DNA from: Gillisella vitis | Lineage (GTDB): Bacteria; Pseudomonadota; Alphaproteobacteria; Rhizobiales; Rhizobiaceae | Direction of reading: 5' to 3' | Length of the DNA stretch: 64,000 nucleotides | Assembly (NCBI GenBank): GCA_009744235.1 | Contig: WPHV01000001.1 | Location: forward strand, 62,001-126,000 | In this document: piece by piece, positions 8,537-18,168 of the stretch | Layout of the letters: each line of letters begins with the position of its first letter | Numbering within the stretch: position 1 is the stretch's first letter | The notes under the pieces: generated by a model | The model's database searches: none | What the model was told of the DNA's origin: nothing | The model's input: the letters and a program-made list of their open reading frames with translations, nothing else | Made by a program: the position numbers and the translations under genes

Positions 8537-11500
8537 TTATTGCACCCCGGGCAAATCCTGCAACTCCAGTTTAAAACCGTTATTCGGCCCATCGCGCGGT
8601 GTTGATGGCGCCGCATTGCCAGCACCACGATCCGCCGCTCTCGCCGCAGCCTCCGCGGCCCGTGCCGCGGCATCGGCCGCCGCCGCAGCCTTGGCCTGCG
8701 CCGCCGCACGCTCTGCGGCAAGGGCGGTATAATAGGCCACTTCGCGCCGCAGCCTTTGCTTTTCCAACACAGCCGCTTGCAATGTTTCCACCCGTCTGCG
8801 CTCACGCTCGAATGCCTGGAGCGAGAGGTAGCTTGCCATTTCGCGGACATCCAACTGCCGCTTGGGCGCAGCTAGCGGACCCGTCAGCAGCAGGTGGACG
8901 GTCGGCGCGGCATCTCCCGCCGTTGCCTGCTCAACACCCGTCTGTGCTGCGATAGCCTCCCCAGACGTAGAGACCGCCGTAGCCGGATCGAAGGCGATCT
9001 GGACATCGGCATCGACGTCACCGGAGGCAACCGTCAAGACGGCCTGCGTCTCGATAGCGGCATCCTTGGCTGGCAGTTTGACGCCCTGCATCCGGGCTTT
9101 ACCGTCACTCAGCGTAAACGGCATGGTCACGTCGCCCAGTAGGGTTGGCGCGCGGGCCAGCAGTGGTGTCAGAGCTGCGGAGACCTGCTCCGCCGTCACC
9201 TCACTGGTCGCAGCTCCAAAAGCCTCCGAGAGTGCCGGAAAGCTGGAGAGGTCCAGTTCCGGGATAGTCAAAGCGGAGAGATCGACCTGGCCGGAACCGT
9301 TGACCGATCCAAGCAGGCCTTGGGCGCTGCTACCGCTGCCTTCCGCCATCACTTGCAGCCTGGCTTGACCGGACAGGCCGCTGTCAGGCCAGATCTTGCC
9401 CAAGTCGGCATTGGCAAGGGACAGTCTGCTGCGCAGGAAAGCCGTGCCCTGGTTATTGGCGAGCGACATGCGCCCAGAGAGAGCGCCGCCGAACAGCGTG
9501 CCGGACAGATCCTCCAGCGCCATGCCGCCATCCACCAGCGTCAGGCGCGCGGCAACATCACGGGCGGCGGGCAGCGGGCCAAGATCGAGTGTGCCAGCCT
9601 TGAGGGCGACGTCCATCTGCATGTCGCCCCAGACGGGCGTCTGCACCTTCGCCGCCGATAACGCGTCGGATGCGGGGTCCTTGACCGGGCCGATCACGGT
9701 CGACGCCAGCCATTCAAGATCAACGGTCTCCAGGCCAACCGCACCGCCGATTTTAACCGCTGAAGCGGTCGGCTCCAGCACCAGCGTGCCGGACAAACGG
9801 TCCCCCGCAACCTCGCCATTTATATCTTGCAATTGCGTTTTGTTGTCGCCCTGCCGCTCGATGTCGCCGGTCAGGGTGATCGGCAGACCGGTGTCGATGC
9901 CGGGGAGACTGACTGCATTCATGATCAGCAATGGGGCAATATCGTCGCTGGCCAGTTCCATCTTGCCCTTGCCCTGCAAGAACAGGTCCGCACCAAGATT
10001 GACCGTTCCGCTCACCCCAAGCCGGGTCGCCCCAGATGTCAGCGACATCTGGCCATCCGCTGGCGCGGTGCCCTGCTGTTTTAATTGCAGGGTCAGTTTC
10101 GCACCGCCATCCATCGGCACCGGCAGCGGATCGAAGCCAAGCTGACCCAACAGCGCCGAAGGTTCTTCATTGGCAGCGGTCAGCGAAAAGCTCTTCTCAG
10201 AATCGTCGAACACATCAAACAGGCTATCCTGCCGATAGGCGGCATCGACCGTCGTGCCATTGGCCTTGCCCTGTAGATCGACCTGCAAGCCGCCATACTG
10301 GGCATCGCCAAAACGGGCATTCACCACGATGTCGGCATCGGAATACCATTGCCCGCTGGACGCCAGCCGGGCCAGCAGCGGATGCTGCGACAATTGCTGA
10401 TGCAACATCGCCAGAAATCCGCTGATGTCGTCAGCATGCAGCATGACCTGCGCCTTGCCGCTATAATCGGCAAGCGAGCCGGTGGCTTCGCCCGTCGCCT
10501 TGATACTGGTACCGGCAAGATTGCCGATATCCAGCTTGCGCACCGAAAACCCGCCATCCTTGTAGGTAAACAGCCCGTCCACATCACGAGCCGTGATGCC
10601 GAATGCCGAAAAGGCATCGACCTTGATGTTCCCGGCGATTTGGTGGCTCAGCAGCGCATCATCGCTGGCATCACCAGACACCAGCGAGGCCAGTGCCTTC
10701 GTTGCATCGAAGTCGAAGGCATTGCCCGAGAGATCAAAGGACAGGCTGGGCATGACGCCATCAGCCGATTGCCGCTCAAGACGGCCATGCAGGCTGGCTG
10801 GTCCGATTGCCAGTTCAAGCTTTTCGAACCGTTGCAGGTCGGAGGTCAAGTTGACGTTGGCCGAAAAGCCCGCCGTGCGCAATTGCCGGATGGCCGGATC
10901 GACATCGCCCGACAGCCAGGAAGCCAGCCCGGAAGGCTGGCTGGAGGCCACCAGCAGCGAACCATTGAAGGATGCCTGCCCCTTCAGTTGCAGCCGTCCC
11001 GAGGCTTCCGCCTGGGTGCGGCCCGGCAGGGTGGCAACCGCCTTGTCCACCTGCCAACCGGTTCCGGCAGGCCGCAGATTCAGGGTAATATCCCGGATAA
11101 CGGTATCGCCAGCGACAATCGCCGGCAGTTTAAGGCTGGCGCGACCCGGCATGTCGGGAATGGGGATCCGGTCTGCGAGCGCTATCAGCGACTGGATGCG
11201 CTGGCGGGCGGAATTCTGCATCTGCCGCCCGGTCTTGCCCTTGGGCAAAGTAGGCGTCAGCTTATCGACGTCGATCTGCTGGCCCTCGGCTGTCAGCAGA
11301 AATTCCGGCGCCTTGCCGCTATCCAGCGTCGCCTCGCCGGTGATGATATAGGGCTGATCGCTGGCACCGATTTCCATCCGGTATTCAGGAATCCGCACCC
11401 GGTCATTGCCCAGCTCGAACTTGCCTCTGATGCGCGGCGGGAGCACCGGGTTGCCCATCGGTGCACTAACCTGACCGTCCTCGGCATTGGCACGCAAGGC

Positions 11501-12229
11501 AGCCAGGAAGCTACCCTGCAATGTCGGGCGCTTGTCGACAAGCGCGAGATCGCCGGACAGGTCAATATCGACAGGCGTTGCATCCGGGGCGATATGGATT
11601 TTCACCGGCACCGCCCCCTTGGCCTGGTCCGGTTGAAGGCTGGACAGCGAGAAATTGCCGGACTGGCCATCCAGCACCCCCTGCCCCAACACCGTCCACG
11701 GGCCAGCCAGGGACCGAGCTGTCATATCGGCATTCAGACCGCTGACCTGGCGGGTGCGGCCTGTCTGCTGATCGACCAGGGTCAGAGCACCATCGACGAC
11801 CGTCACTTTTTCCAGCACGACATTGCGACCCGGCAGGCTTGGCTGGCTGCCCTGCAACCAATCCAGCGAACCGTCCGGCAACAGTCTCAGCCGCACATTC
11901 GGCTGCTCGATCCGCATGGCGAAAATCCGCGCTTCGCCGGATAGAAACGGCGCAAGCTCGGCATCCATGGAAAACCGCGCCACATGCGCCAGCGTCTTGC
12001 CATCGGTGCCCGGCCCGACCGTAACGTCATTCATCGTGATCGACGGAAACGGCAGGATACGTGCCTCGACAGCGCCGTGGACCACCACCTTTTTACCGAG
12101 AAGACGGCTGGCCTGATCCTCGAAATCCTTGCGGAAATCCGTCCAGTTGACGAAAAGCGGCGCTAGAAGCGCGGCAAACAGCGCCACCACGACCAATCCG
12201 CCAAACGCGATGAACAGTCTGCCTAGCAC
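8537..12229 (-). CDS. AsmA-family envelope protein, very large
   Basis: A 1230-residue protein with an N-terminal membrane anchor (about residues 5-27: FIAFGGLVVVALFAALLAPLF), then the AsmA N-terminal signature (VNWTDFRKDFEDQASRLLGKKVVVHGAVEARILPFPSITMNDV, partly quoted here as separate motifs). It continues as a long beta-rich periplasmic body with repeated KLxGxxxxDL-like elements, a second AsmA-type segment near residues 880-1080, and an Ala/Arg-rich helical tail at about 1150-1205. Relatives of this superfamily are implicated in phospholipid transfer between membranes and outer-membrane homeostasis. It stands alone on the minus strand, downstream of the FAD oxidase region. Confidence 0.88.
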   Translation of the reverse strand: MLGRLFIAFGGLVVVALFAALLAPLFVNWTDFRKDFEDQASRLLGKKVVVHGAVEARILPFPSITMNDVTVGPGTDGKTLAHVARFSMDAELAPFLSGEARIFAMRIEQPNVRLRLLPDGSLDWLQGSQPSLPGRNVVLEKVTVVDGALTLVDQQTGRTRQVSGLNADMTARSLAGPWTVLGQGVLDGQSGNFSLSSLQPDQAKGAVPVKIHIAPDATPVDIDLSGDLALVDKRPTLQGSFLAALRANAEDGQVSAPMGNPVLPPRIRGKFELGNDRVRIPEYRMEIGASDQPYIITGEATLDSGKAPEFLLTAEGQQIDVDKLTPTLPKGKTGRQMQNSARQRIQSLIALADRIPIPDMPGRASLKLPAIVAGDTVIRDITLNLRPAGTGWQVDKAVATLPGRTQAEASGRLQLKGQASFNGSLLVASSQPSGLASWLSGDVDPAIRQLRTAGFSANVNLTSDLQRFEKLELAIGPASLHGRLERQSADGVMPSLSFDLSGNAFDFDATKALASLVSGDASDDALLSHQIAGNIKVDAFSAFGITARDVDGLFTYKDGGFSVRKLDIGNLAGTSIKATGEATGSLADYSGKAQVMLHADDISGFLAMLHQQLSQHPLLARLASSGQWYSDADIVVNARFGDAQYGGLQVDLQGKANGTTVDAAYRQDSLFDVFDDSEKSFSLTAANEEPSALLGQLGFDPLPVPMDGGAKLTLQLKQQGTAPADGQMSLTSGATRLGVSGTVNLGADLFLQGKGKMELASDDIAPLLIMNAVSLPGIDTGLPITLTGDIERQGDNKTQLQDINGEVAGDRLSGTLVLEPTASAVKIGGAVGLETVDLEWLASTVIGPVKDPASDALSAAKVQTPVWGDMQMDVALKAGTLDLGPLPAARDVAARLTLVDGGMALEDLSGTLFGGALSGRMSLANNQGTAFLRSRLSLANADLGKIWPDSGLSGQARLQVMAEGSGSSAQGLLGSVNGSGQVDLSALTIPELDLSSFPALSEAFGAATSEVTAEQVSAALTPLLARAPTLLGDVTMPFTLSDGKARMQGVKLPAKDAAIETQAVLTVASGDVDADVQIAFDPATAVSTSGEAIAAQTGVEQATAGDAAPTVHLLLTGPLAAPKRQLDVREMASYLSLQAFERERRRVETLQAAVLEKQRLRREVAYYTALAAERAAAQAKAAAAADAAARAAEAAARAADRGAGNAAPSTPRDGPNNGFKLELQDLPGVQ

Positions 12230-12304
12230 TGCGACTCCCTATGGTGTTTCATGCCCGTTATCATAACGGCTTACTCATTATCGTAACGGCTTTAAGCCTG
12301 CGGA

Positions 12305-13714
12305 TCAAAGCCGGAAGATCTTGCCCGGATTAAACAGATTGTCGGGGTCCAGTCCACGCTTTACCTGGCGCATCACATCCAATGCGCCGCCAAGCTCAGC
12401 TTCCAGATAGGACATCTTGCCCTGACCGACCCCATGTTCGCCGGTGCAGGTGCCATCCATGGCCAGCGCACGGTCGTTCAACCGCGCCATGAACGCCTCT
12501 ACCTTATCGACATTCTCAGCGTCCTTGTCGTCGAACAGGATCAGCAGATGGAAATTGCCATCGCCGACATGGCCGACAATCGGCGCCAGAAGCCCGGTCT
12601 CTGCAATATCGGCCTGGGTTTCAGCCACGCATTCCGCCAGTTTGGAGATCGGCACGCAGACATCGGTGGACAAGCCCGCCAGCTCCGGGGCCAGCGCCCG
12701 GCCTGCCCAATAGGCGTTGTGACGTGCTTTCCAAAGTTGGGCGCGCTCCTGCGGATCGGAGGTGAAGCGCAGGTCTTCAGCGCCATATTCCTCGGCAATG
12801 GCGGCGAATTGCTCCGCCTGCAGGGCCACCGTCTGCTCCGTGCCATGAAACTCCAGAAACAGCGTCGGCCTTTCCGGTAGACTGAGGTTGGAATAGGCAT
12901 TGCAGGCCCGGACCTGCATGGCATCGAGCAGCTCGATCCGCGCCACGGGAATGCCCATCTGAATGGTCATGATCACGGCGTCGCAGGCCGATTTAACGTC
13001 AGCAAAGGCGCAGACCCCGCCACCGATCTTTTCGGGGATGCCCTGAAGTTTGAGAGTAATCGAGGTGATCACCCCGAGCGTGCCTTCGGCACCGACAAAC
13101 AACCGTGTCAGGTCATAGCCCGCCGAAGATTTACGGGCGCGGTGGGCGGTGCGGATCTCTTCGCCATTGGCGGTCACCACCGTCAATGCCATGACATTGT
13201 CCTTCATCGTGCCATAGCGCACCGCATTGGTACCGGAAGCCCTTGTCGAGGCCATGCCGCCGATGGAGGCATTTGCCCCGGGATCAATGGGGAAGAACAG
13301 ACCGGTATCGCGCAGATAGGTGTTCAGCGCTTCGCGCGTCACGCCCGGCTGGACGGTGCAGTCGAGATCCTCGGCATTAACCTCGAGAACCGTGTCCATC
13401 CGGGTGAAATCGATGGAAATACCGCCATGCGCCGCATTGACCTGCCCCTCCAGCGAAGAGCCAACCCCAAACGGCACCATCGGCACCTTATGCTGGGCGC
13501 AGATCCGCACCACGGTCTTCACATCCTCGGCGCTTTCGACGAAGACCACCCCATCGGGCAATTGCGCCGGCAGATAGGTGGTGGTGTGGGCATGTTGCTC
13601 CCGGAAGGACTGGCCGGTCTGGAACCGCTCGCCGAAGGACTGCTTGAGCAGGCCTAGAACGGTTGCGATCCCATCCTCGTTGCGAACTCCCGCCACGACA
13701 TCCTTCCTGCTCAT
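12305..13714 (-). CDS. FAD-linked oxidase, D-lactate dehydrogenase (cytochrome)-like
   Basis: A 469-residue flavoprotein of the VAO/GlcD-type family, probably oxidising a D-2-hydroxy acid and passing electrons to cytochrome or quinone. The start at 13714 (MSRKDVVAG) has GGGAG six bases upstream. The FAD-binding domain shows VPFGVGSSLEGQV and the PGANASIGGMASTRASGTNAVRYG segment (given here as its key stretch in two parts: PGANASIGG and ASGTNAVRYG). The C-terminal domain shows HVGDGNFHLL and the GTCTGEHGVGQGK motif with flavin- and metal-contacting His residues, ending NPGKIFRL. It is closest in layout to eukaryotic-type LDHD. It lies downstream of pstB where phoU is usually found. Confidence 0.88.
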   Translation of the reverse strand: MSRKDVVAGVRNEDGIATVLGLLKQSFGERFQTGQSFREQHAHTTTYLPAQLPDGVVFVESAEDVKTVVRICAQHKVPMVPFGVGSSLEGQVNAAHGGISIDFTRMDTVLEVNAEDLDCTVQPGVTREALNTYLRDTGLFFPIDPGANASIGGMASTRASGTNAVRYGTMKDNVMALTVVTANGEEIRTAHRARKSSAGYDLTRLFVGAEGTLGVITSITLKLQGIPEKIGGGVCAFADVKSACDAVIMTIQMGIPVARIELLDAMQVRACNAYSNLSLPERPTLFLEFHGTEQTVALQAEQFAAIAEEYGAEDLRFTSDPQERAQLWKARHNAYWAGRALAPELAGLSTDVCVPISKLAECVAETQADIAETGLLAPIVGHVGDGNFHLLILFDDKDAENVDKVEAFMARLNDRALAMDGTCTGEHGVGQGKMSYLEAELGGALDVMRQVKRGLDPDNLFNPGKIFRL

Positions 13715-13837
13715 GCCCGTCTCCCTGCTATCTCGAACCATTTTGTCAATTGGTTGCAGGTATGGCCAGAGCAGACAGGCTTGTCCAGTCATTGCGGCAG
13801 GAATAGCTGATATCCCGTCATCGGCATCGCGGAACGA

Positions 13838-14674
13838 TCAGCCGAACCGACCCGTCACATAGTCGCTGGTGCGCTGGTCACTTGGGGCGCTGAAAATCGC
13901 TTCGGTGCGGTCGAATTCCACCAGTTCGCCCAGATACATGAAGGCGGTATATTGCGAGATACGCGCCGCCTGATGCAGATTATGGGTGACGATGGCGATG
14001 CAATAGGTGGACCGCAGGGTTTCGATCAATTCTTCCAGCTTGCTGGTCGAGATCGGATCGAGCGCCGAGGCTGGTTCGTCCAGCAGCAGCACGGACGGCT
14101 TGACGGCAATGGCGCGGGCAATGCACAGGCGCTGCTGCTGCCCACCGGAAAGCCCAAGACCGCTCTGGTGCAGCTTGTCCTTCACCTCGCCCCAAAGCGC
14201 TGCCTCCTGAAGGGCTGCTTCAACGCGATTGTCCATATCCGGCTTGGAAAGCCTTTCATAAAGGCGAATGCCGAAAGCGATATTCTCATAGATCGACATC
14301 GGAAACGGTGTCGGCTTTTGAAAGACCATGCCGATCTTGGCCCGCAACCGGTTCAGGTCTTCCGATGGGTTGAGAATATCGCGTCCGTCGAGCAAAACCT
14401 CGCCCGTCACCTTCTGACCCGGATAGAGATCGTACATCCGATTGAAAATCCGCAGCAGGGTCGATTTCCCACAGCCGGACGGGCCGATAAAGGCGGTGAC
14501 CGTGCGATCTCGCAGGCCGAGATCGACATTTTTGATCGCCTGATAGCCGTTCTGGTAATAAAACGACAGCTGCTTGGCCTCAACCTTGATAGGGCGGCCG
14601 ATATCGGACGGATTGAAGGCTTGCAGAGGTGCGCGCATCAGGGGCGTCCTTGTACCCGTATCAGACATTTGCAT
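13838..14674 (-). CDS. pstB: Phosphate ABC transporter ATPase PstB
   Basis: Nucleotide-binding subunit of the high-affinity phosphate importer. 278 residues with Walker [10 protein letters not shown] (64-72), the PstB-typical [14 protein letters not shown] signature LSGGQQQR (175-182) and Walker B LLLDEP (196-201) with the switch His in VTHNL. The ATG directly follows the pstA stop with no gap, and AAGGAAAG is the ribosome-binding site. It is the last gene of pstSCAB here. No phoU or phoB follows on this strand. Confidence 0.97.
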   Translation of the reverse strand: MQMSDTGTRTPLMRAPLQAFNPSDIGRPIKVEAKQLSFYYQNGYQAIKNVDLGLRDRTVTAFIGPSGCGKSTLLRIFNRMYDLYPGQKVTGEVLLDGRDILNPSEDLNRLRAKIGMVFQKPTPFPMSIYENIAFGIRLYERLSKPDMDNRVEAALQEAALWGEVKDKLHQSGLGLSGGQQQRLCIARAIAVKPSVLLLDEPASALDPISTSKLEELIETLRSTYCIAIVTHNLHQAARISQYTAFMYLGELVEFDRTEAIFSAPSDQRTSDYVTGRFG

Positions 14675-15526
14675 CTATCTTTCCTTCTTTCCGAACAACA
14701 AACCCGCCGACAGGCTTCGTGCGACGATATTCAAAACCAGGATCGTCACCGTGATCAGCAACGCCCCGCCCCAGGCCAGCCGCTGCCAATCCTCATAGGG
14801 GCTCATGGCGAACTGGAAAATCACAACCGGCAGGTTGGCGATCGGCTGGCTGAGATCGGCGGTCCAGTATTGATTGTTGAGCGCGGTAAACAGCAAAGGT
14901 GCCGTCTCGCCGCTGATCCGGGCGACAGCCAGAAGCACGCCGGTCAACATGCCGGAGCGGGCGCTGCGCCAGATTACCGAGGTCATGATTTTCCAGCGCG
15001 GCGCGCCAAGCGCTGCGGCCGCCTCGCGCATCGCATCCGGCACCAGCGCCAGCATATCCTGGGTGGTGCGGTTGATGACCGGAATGGCAATCAACGCCAG
15101 CGAAGCGGCACCGGCATAGCCGGAGAAATGCCGGAACGGCACGACCAGCAGCGTATAGACAAACAGGCCGATGACGATGGACGGTGCGGCCAGCAGGATA
15201 TCGTTGACGAAGATCGCCACCATGCCAAGCTTGGTGCCGCGCCCGTATTCCGCAAGATAGGTGCCGGCCAGAATACCGATTGGCGTTGCCACCACGGTTG
15301 CCAGCAGCGTCATCATGAAGGAGCCGTAGATGGCATTGGCAAGACCGCCATCGGAACCCGGCGGCGGCGTCATCTTGGTGAAGAGGTCAAGCGTGATCGC
15401 TTGTAGACCATTGCTGAACAGCGTCCACAGGATAGCCGCCAGAACGGCGAGACCAAGAATGGCCGAGGCCAGCGACAGGCCAAGGGCGATACGGTTGACG
15501 AGATAGCGGCGGGAAACAATCGACAT
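14675..15526 (-). CDS. pstA: Phosphate ABC transporter permease PstA
   Basis: Integral membrane subunit of the Pst importer. 283 residues with about six membrane helices, the first at residues 14-37. The cytoplasmic EAA loop appears as [19 protein letters not shown]. The conserved [17 protein letters not shown] segment begins the transport domain. It is nearly contiguous with pstC (nine bases apart) and abuts pstB without a gap, so it is translated in one operon. Confidence 0.96.
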   Translation of the reverse strand: MSIVSRRYLVNRIALGLSLASAILGLAVLAAILWTLFSNGLQAITLDLFTKMTPPPGSDGGLANAIYGSFMMTLLATVVATPIGILAGTYLAEYGRGTKLGMVAIFVNDILLAAPSIVIGLFVYTLLVVPFRHFSGYAGAASLALIAIPVINRTTQDMLALVPDAMREAAAALGAPRWKIMTSVIWRSARSGMLTGVLLAVARISGETAPLLFTALNNQYWTADLSQPIANLPVVIFQFAMSPYEDWQRLAWGGALLITVTILVLNIVARSLSAGLLFGKKER

Positions 15527-15535
15527 CGGCTGGCC

Positions 15536-16510
15536 TCAAAAACTTTCGCTGCGCCCGATGAGCCACTTGGCAAGCGCCAGCACTGCAAAGGTAATGAAGA
15601 ACAGGATGAGACCGAGCGCCACCAGACTGGACGTATAGAGATCCGACGTCGCCTCAGAAAACTCATTGGCAATCGAAGCCGAAATCGTCGTGGCGGGCGA
15701 CAGCAGCGAGGTGGCGATCCGGTGTGAATTGCCGATCACAAAGGTCACCGCCATGGTTTCGCCCAGCGCCCGGCCAAGGCCCAGCATGACGCCACCGATC
15801 AAGCCGCGCCGCGTATAGGGAATGATGATGTGGAAGACGACTTCCCAGGTGGTCATGCCCATGCCATAGGCCGATTCCCTGAGCAGCACCGGCACTGTGC
15901 CGAACACGTCGCGGGTGACAGAGGCGATGAATGGAATGACCATAATCGCCAGCACGATCCCCGCCGTCAGAAGACCGATGCCATAAGGTGCGCCGCTGAA
16001 CAGCAGACCGAGAACAGGCAGATGGCCGAATGTGGCAATCAGAGCTGGCTGCACCACGGATTGCATGATCGGCGCCAGCACAAAGAAGCCCCAGAGCCCG
16101 TAAATAATGCTGGGAATGCCAGCCAGAAGCTCAATGGCCGTGCCGATGGGCCGTTGCAGCAGCGGCGGACACATTTCAGTGAGAAAAATAGCGATGCCGA
16201 AGCTGACGGGAACGCCGATCACCAGGCCGATAACCGAGGTAATCAACGTGCCGTAAATCGGTGCGGCGGCCCCGTAAATGTCCTTGGCCGGGCTCCAGCG
16301 TTCGTTCCACAGGAAGGATAGGCCGAATTCGCGCCAGGTCGGCAAGGATTCGATCAGCAGCGACAGGAATACCCCGAGCAATGCGACCATAACCAGCATG
16401 GCGCAAAGCCAGGTGGCGCGGATGAACACTGCATCGGCAAAGCGCACCCGCTTGGCGGCAGCTGTTCTTAGCTCGTCCTCGCTCATGGTCGGTTGATGGG
16501 TGGCAGTCAT
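15536..16510 (-). CDS. pstC: Phosphate ABC transporter permease PstC
   Basis: Integral membrane partner of PstA. Starting at 16510 (MTATHQPTMSEDELR) gives 324 residues with six or more membrane helices; the upstream reading is intergenic sequence with repeats. Motifs include FLSLLIESLPTWREFGLSFL, LLAGIPSIIYGLWGFF and the EAA loop RESAYGMGMTTWEVVFHIIIP (key part YGMGMTTWEVV). A weak GAGAAAG lies nine bases before the start. Two hairpins separate it from pstS and may reduce its expression relative to pstS (inference). Confidence 0.95.
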   Translation of the reverse strand: MTATHQPTMSEDELRTAAAKRVRFADAVFIRATWLCAMLVMVALLGVFLSLLIESLPTWREFGLSFLWNERWSPAKDIYGAAAPIYGTLITSVIGLVIGVPVSFGIAIFLTEMCPPLLQRPIGTAIELLAGIPSIIYGLWGFFVLAPIMQSVVQPALIATFGHLPVLGLLFSGAPYGIGLLTAGIVLAIMVIPFIASVTRDVFGTVPVLLRESAYGMGMTTWEVVFHIIIPYTRRGLIGGVMLGLGRALGETMAVTFVIGNSHRIATSLLSPATTISASIANEFSEATSDLYTSSLVALGLILFFITFAVLALAKWLIGRSESF

Positions 16511-16556
16511 GCAGAAACTTTCTCGCAGGAGCTTTTTGGCAGGCCAAGACGCAAAT

Positions 16557-16773
16557 AGCGGGCGGTGGAACCATCCGCTCAGACTGCTGACAAAGTCCGC
16601 ATTTATCCTCGACGTCATGCTCGGCCTTGTGCCGAGCATCTAAGCACGTTAATTTAATCAACAACGTCAATTGCTTATTCAGCGACGGCAGACCCTCGGG
16701 ACAGGCCCGAGGGTGACGAAATGCCGAGATCGAAATTTGGCAATAAACTGAGCGGGCGGTGGAACCGTCCGCT
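16557..16773. repeat. Direct repeats and REP-like hairpins between pstS and pstC
   Basis: A 23-bp sequence beginning AGCGGGCGGTGGAACC occurs at 16557-16579 and again at 16751-16773 with one mismatch. Between the copies lie two perfect hairpins: ATGCTCGGC/GCCGAGCAT at 16617-16639 and CCCTCGGG/CCCGAGGG at 16693-16713, each next to a GTCAT or GTGACG motif. This resembles widespread alphaproteobacterial REP-like intergenic repeats. They lie in the transcribed spacer of the pst operon and could stabilise the pstS message or attenuate read-through. Confidence 0.7.
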
Positions 16774-16818
16774 GTCTTCTATCGAAATTTCGGAATGCCC
16801 GACCTTAGATGGCCCCAA

Positions 16819-17868
16819 TTACATCGCCTTGAAGACCGGCTTGCCGTCCTTCTGGATGCTATCCCAGGAGTTTTCGATCAGCTTCACAACCGGCTTGGGA
16901 ATAGCGACATATTCCAGCGCCTTGGCTTCACCGGTGCCATCCTTGTAGGCCCAGGCGAAGAACTTCAGCGCGGCTTCGGTGGCGTCCTTGTCGACAGGGT
17001 CCTTATGGATCAGCACCCAGGTGGAAGCAGCAATCGGCCAGCTCTTTTCGCCGGGCTGATTGGTGATGACGACATTGAAATTCTTGGCACCGGCCCAATC
17101 GGCATTGGCAGCGGCAGCAGCAAAGCTGTCCAGCGAAGGCTCGACCACCTTGCCGGCGTCATTCTTCATCTTGGCATAGCCAAGCTTGTTCTGGATCACA
17201 TAGGCATATTCGTTATAGCCGATAGCGCCAGCCGTCTGCTTGACCGTGTTGGCAACGCCTTCAGACCCCTTGGCACCGATACCGACCGGCCATTCGACAG
17301 CAGTGTCGGAGCCGATCTTGCTCTTCCACTCGGCGGAAACCTTGCTGAGGTAATCGGTGAAGTTGAAGGTCGTGCCGGAACCGTCGGCGCGATGCACGAC
17401 AACGATGGCTTGCTCAGGCAGCTTGACGCCCTTGTTGAGGGCTACAATCGCCGGGTCGTTCCACTTGGTGATCGTACCCATGTAAATGGCTTCGAGCGCC
17501 TTGCCATCCAGCACCAGTTCGCCCGGCTTGACGCCTTCGATATTGTACATCGGCACGATGCCGCCCATCACCATCGGAAACTGGGTCAGGCCGTTCTTGG
17601 TGAGTTCTTCGTCGCTCAGCGGCTTGTCGGTAGCGCCGAAGGTGACGGTCTTGGCTTCGACCTGCTTGATGCCGCCGCCGGAACCGATGGACTGATAGTT
17701 CAAGCTGATGCCGGTCTTGGCTTTGTAGGCTTCACCCCATTTGGAAAACACAGGATAGATGAAGCTGGAACCGGCACCGGAAATATCGGCGGCAAAAGCC
17801 GCACCGGTAAAGGCGACCGAAAAGGCGGCAAGCGCCGCACCCGTGGCGATCTTTTTCATGAAAGTCAT
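16819..17868 (-). CDS. pstS: Periplasmic phosphate-binding protein PstS
   Basis: Binds phosphate and delivers it to PstCAB. The start at 17868 ([10 protein letters not shown]) has GGGGA eight bases upstream and yields a classic signal peptide cleaved after AAFA. The mature protein begins [18 protein letters not shown], with the phosphate-binding GAGSSF loop, [10 protein letters not shown] and [12 protein letters not shown] motifs. 349 residues, normal length. First gene of pstSCAB. A candidate Pho box lies upstream, which fits induction by phosphate limitation through PhoB. Confidence 0.97.
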   Translation of the reverse strand: MTFMKKIATGAALAAFSVAFTGAAFAADISGAGSSFIYPVFSKWGEAYKAKTGISLNYQSIGSGGGIKQVEAKTVTFGATDKPLSDEELTKNGLTQFPMVMGGIVPMYNIEGVKPGELVLDGKALEAIYMGTITKWNDPAIVALNKGVKLPEQAIVVVHRADGSGTTFNFTDYLSKVSAEWKSKIGSDTAVEWPVGIGAKGSEGVANTVKQTAGAIGYNEYAYVIQNKLGYAKMKNDAGKVVEPSLDSFAAAAANADWAGAKNFNVVITNQPGEKSWPIAASTWVLIHKDPVDKDATEAALKFFAWAYKDGTGEAKALEYVAIPKPVVKLIENSWDSIQKDGKPVFKAM

Positions 17869-17953
17869 CGGAATAATCCCCGTGTTCGTCGAGCAATCTC
17901 TCAAAGCCCCAGCGGCTTTTCGAGCGACACTGGAATTGGCGTAAGTCGCTTCC

Positions 17954-17971
17954 ATGAAGCTTTCGTGACAA
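17954..17971 (-). promoter_or_regulatory. Candidate Pho box upstream of pstS
   Basis: On the minus strand the 18 bases TTGTCACGAAAGCTTCAT resemble the PhoB box CTGTCAT-N4-CTGTCAT (nine of fourteen fixed positions). It sits about 86 bases before the pstS start codon. The position is reasonable but the second half-site is degenerate. Confidence 0.35.
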
Positions 17972-18168
17972 AATTCCGACCAGCGAGCGGCATCACGCGG
18001 CTGTGATTTTCAGGCAAGCTGGCGTGATTTTCCTTCCATTTGCAATCAGGTTTCTGACCGTCTTTTAAGGGAGGTTTTTTCCTCTCTTCACTGACCCACC
18101 GCTGAATCTGGAATGAAACAAGAACGTTTTCACTGGCCTTTCGAGGTAGAATCACTACATTGAAGGAC

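Noticed and set aside
10349..11944. 531-codon plus-strand frame inside the AsmA gene
   Set aside because: It is an antisense shadow of a GC-rich gene; composition is unnatural and the AsmA frame is continuous.
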